Below are positions 62,613 to 64,000 of a DNA stretch of 64,000 nt, in pieces (the stretch's first letter is position 1; each line of letters starts with the position of its first letter). A program made the position numbers and the translations under genes. The stretch lies in the NCBI GenBank assembly GCA_947460345.1, contig CANHGM010000009.1, forward strand, positions 1 through 64,000, read 5' to 3'. The notes below the pieces were generated by a model. That model had not been told where the DNA came from and made no database searches. It saw only the letters and a program-made list of their open reading frames with translations. This stretch comes from Bacteroidota bacterium (lineage in GTDB: Bacteria; Bacteroidota; Bacteroidia; UKL13-3).

Positions 62613-64000
62613 ATGCGTTTTAAAAGTTTAACATTTTTGATTTTATTGTCTGTTTGGTCAATGATATCAGCACAGACCATACCTAAATCTTCTTTTAACT
62701 ACCATCATTTTTTTTGTAAGAAAGAGTCAGTAGGTTCTCATATTCAATTAAAAAAGAAATTAAAGTTTAAAGATTTTGATTTAATTAAATACTATGCAAC
62801 CAAACTAGATGAAGAAGGAACGGTTAGTTATAATGATACCATTTCAAATTGTTTGAACCATTGGTGCGACTCTCTTAAGAAAAATGATCCTATATTCAAT
62901 TTTCAAGTAGCATTGGTCAAAAAATCTGATATAGGATTTTTAAGTGTGAGTAAAGATTTGGTATACGTATATATGGGTAGTGTGTCACAACTTGAAAGTG
63001 ATAAGCAGCTCTTAAGTTTACTAATTCTTATAGCTAATAACCACGATATATATAAGAGTAAGCTATTATCTCATGTAAAATGTATTAGAAAAGAAAATAG
63101 AACAATAGACGAATTGGTGCTTTCAAATAAATTATCAGTAAATGAAATATTAAACCTTAACAGTCATCTAACTAGTGAATGTATAATAGACACTGGTTTT
63201 TTAACTGATAGTTATACTTTAGATTTTGAATTTTCTTTTTTGTATTTGGCATTAAATGGTGCAAGAGCGTTTAAATATCAAGATACAAATTTTAGAAAAG
63301 ATGTTTTAATAAATATAGCTAAACAAACAGAATGTATGTTGTTGTTAAATGAGGGTTTGTATGAAAAAAGTATAGCTCATGCAGTTTATACTATACCTAA
63401 TTCAATGTTAGATTTCAGGTATTTAGTTGTGGCAAAAAATTTATATATGTTAGGATATTATCACTTTTATAATCAGAACTATTATATTGATATGAAAAAT
63501 CCTTTTTTTTTAGAAGAAAAAATAGGTGACGGTATTCGTTTCTATAATTATGCTACTATATACGCTTGGCAAATGTATAAACTAAACCAGAAATCGACAG
63601 AAAGTGAAACATTGTTGTTAAATATGATTAAACTGAATGAGCAAGCACAAAACCAATCGGCTCAGTTGTTTAGTATTGACTTTTGGGAAAAATGTAGTGA
63701 TACTGTTTCATATCATGAGTTTATTTTTTTTTATAATGATATATATAAGTATCAAAAACTCAACAAAAGTCAAAAGTTAAATTCGATATTGTTTTTAAAT
63801 GAAATTTCAAAAGCATCGATAATGGATGCTAAAAACAATGTATATAAAAATAGTATTTTAATTATGCCCATTAAGGTAACTTATATGAAGTCTTTTGTTG
63901 ATTCAACACTTTTTATAGATTATTTTAAAGATGAAAAAAAGAAATATTTACATCATTATAAGAAAATTGAAATCCCACTTCAACAGTTTATTTTAAAATC
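62613..64000 (+). CDS. Degenerate M48-peptidase-like secreted protein, cut by window edge
   Basis: ATG 62613 opens a frame that runs off the right edge (462 codons). The signal peptide is MRFKSLTFLILLSVWSMISAQ. Near residues 105-150 the chain FLSVSKDLVYVYMGSVSQLE, then LLSLLILIANNHD, aligns with the M48 pattern in which a V-Y-x-G-L-L strand leads to H-E-x-x-H, but here the zinc motif is A-N-N-H-D: both His and the Glu are lost. The rest is helical with Tyr and Asn, like the TPR-type tail of such proteins. It is probably a non-catalytic homologue. The C-terminus is unknown. Confidence 0.7.
   Translation, partial: MRFKSLTFLILLSVWSMISAQTIPKSSFNYHHFFCKKESVGSHIQLKKKLKFKDFDLIKYYATKLDEEGTVSYNDTISNCLNHWCDSLKKNDPIFNFQVALVKKSDIGFLSVSKDLVYVYMGSVSQLESDKQLLSLLILIANNHDIYKSKLLSHVKCIRKENRTIDELVLSNKLSVNEILNLNSHLTSECIIDTGFLTDSYTLDFEFSFLYLALNGARAFKYQDTNFRKDVLINIAKQTECMLLLNEGLYEKSIAHAVYTIPNSMLDFRYLVVAKNLYMLGYYHFYNQNYYIDMKNPFFLEEKIGDGIRFYNYATIYAWQMYKLNQKSTESETLLLNMIKLNEQAQNQSAQLFSIDFWEKCSDTVSYHEFIFFYNDIYKYQKLNKSQKLNSILFLNEISKASIMDAKNNVYKNSILIMPIKVTYMKSFVDSTLFIDYFKDEKKKYLHHYKKIEIPLQQFILK

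Overview
The window is a 64 kb piece of an AT-rich (roughly 30% GC by eye) chromosome from a member of the Bacteroidota. The evidence is a TonB-dependent receptor with a carboxypeptidase-like N-terminal domain, DUF6029-, DUF4290- and GbsR-type genes, S46 dipeptidyl-peptidase, bacillithiol synthesis (bshC), an H1-like Lys/Ala protein, several promoters of the Bacteroidota type (TTTG, about 19 nt, TAnnTTTG), and few visible Shine-Dalgarno sequences. Much of it is housekeeping. I see no rRNA, tRNA, CRISPR array, insertion sequence or prophage.

Layout. 1-10.5 kb: a partial secreted protein, a very large outer-membrane protein, yajQ, a Spy-like protein, an LpxL-type acyltransferase overlapping bshC, a TerC protein and a TonB-dependent receptor. 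10.5-15.4 kb: a 382-bp gap holding the relic of a type IX secretion tail, a radical SAM protein, a GT2 glycosyltransferase fused to a degenerate phosphoglycosyltransferase, a SUKH-like protein and gpsA. 15.5-24.8 kb: histone H1-like protein, RqcH-like NFACT protein, ALDH7 aldehyde dehydrogenase with miaA, DUF6029 porin-like protein, amidohydrolase, and an fdx-iscX-TrpF-like operon. 25-30.7 kb: a lipoprotein translationally coupled to a polyprenyl glycosylphosphotransferase, maeB, and a decayed AbiEii toxin module. 30.8-38.2 kb: mpl, TIGR00266 protein, and the mutS-gbsR-coaD-lutB run. 38.3-44.2 kb: a dead histidine kinase with an (AT)13 tract next to its response regulator, a DUF3352-like protein, a TerB/DnaJ protein and mltD. 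44.2-49.3 kb: a bacillosamine-type glycan operon (aminotransferase, PglC-like PGT, 4,6-dehydratase, GT4). 49.4-64 kb: DUF6069, xerD, a fatty acid hydroxylase family protein, DUF4290-murA-S46 peptidase, a lipocalin-like lipoprotein, purM, fabG, a GT2 and flippase-like pair, and a truncated M48-like protein at the right edge.

Functional themes. Envelope and glycan work dominates: two intact polyprenyl-phosphate sugar transferases, one broken one, three glycosyltransferase genes, murA and mpl for peptidoglycan, mltD for its turnover, LpxL-type acylation and at least three outer-membrane barrels. Several protein families appear in catalytically dead or degenerate form (TrpF-like, M48-like, PGT domain), and three loci are visibly decaying (AbiEii, histidine kinase, T9SS tail). 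The best candidates for undescribed biology are the TrpF-like protein tied to IscX and ferredoxin, and the GT2 / dead-PGT fusion. I did not find a clear-cut new multi-gene defence or mobile system.
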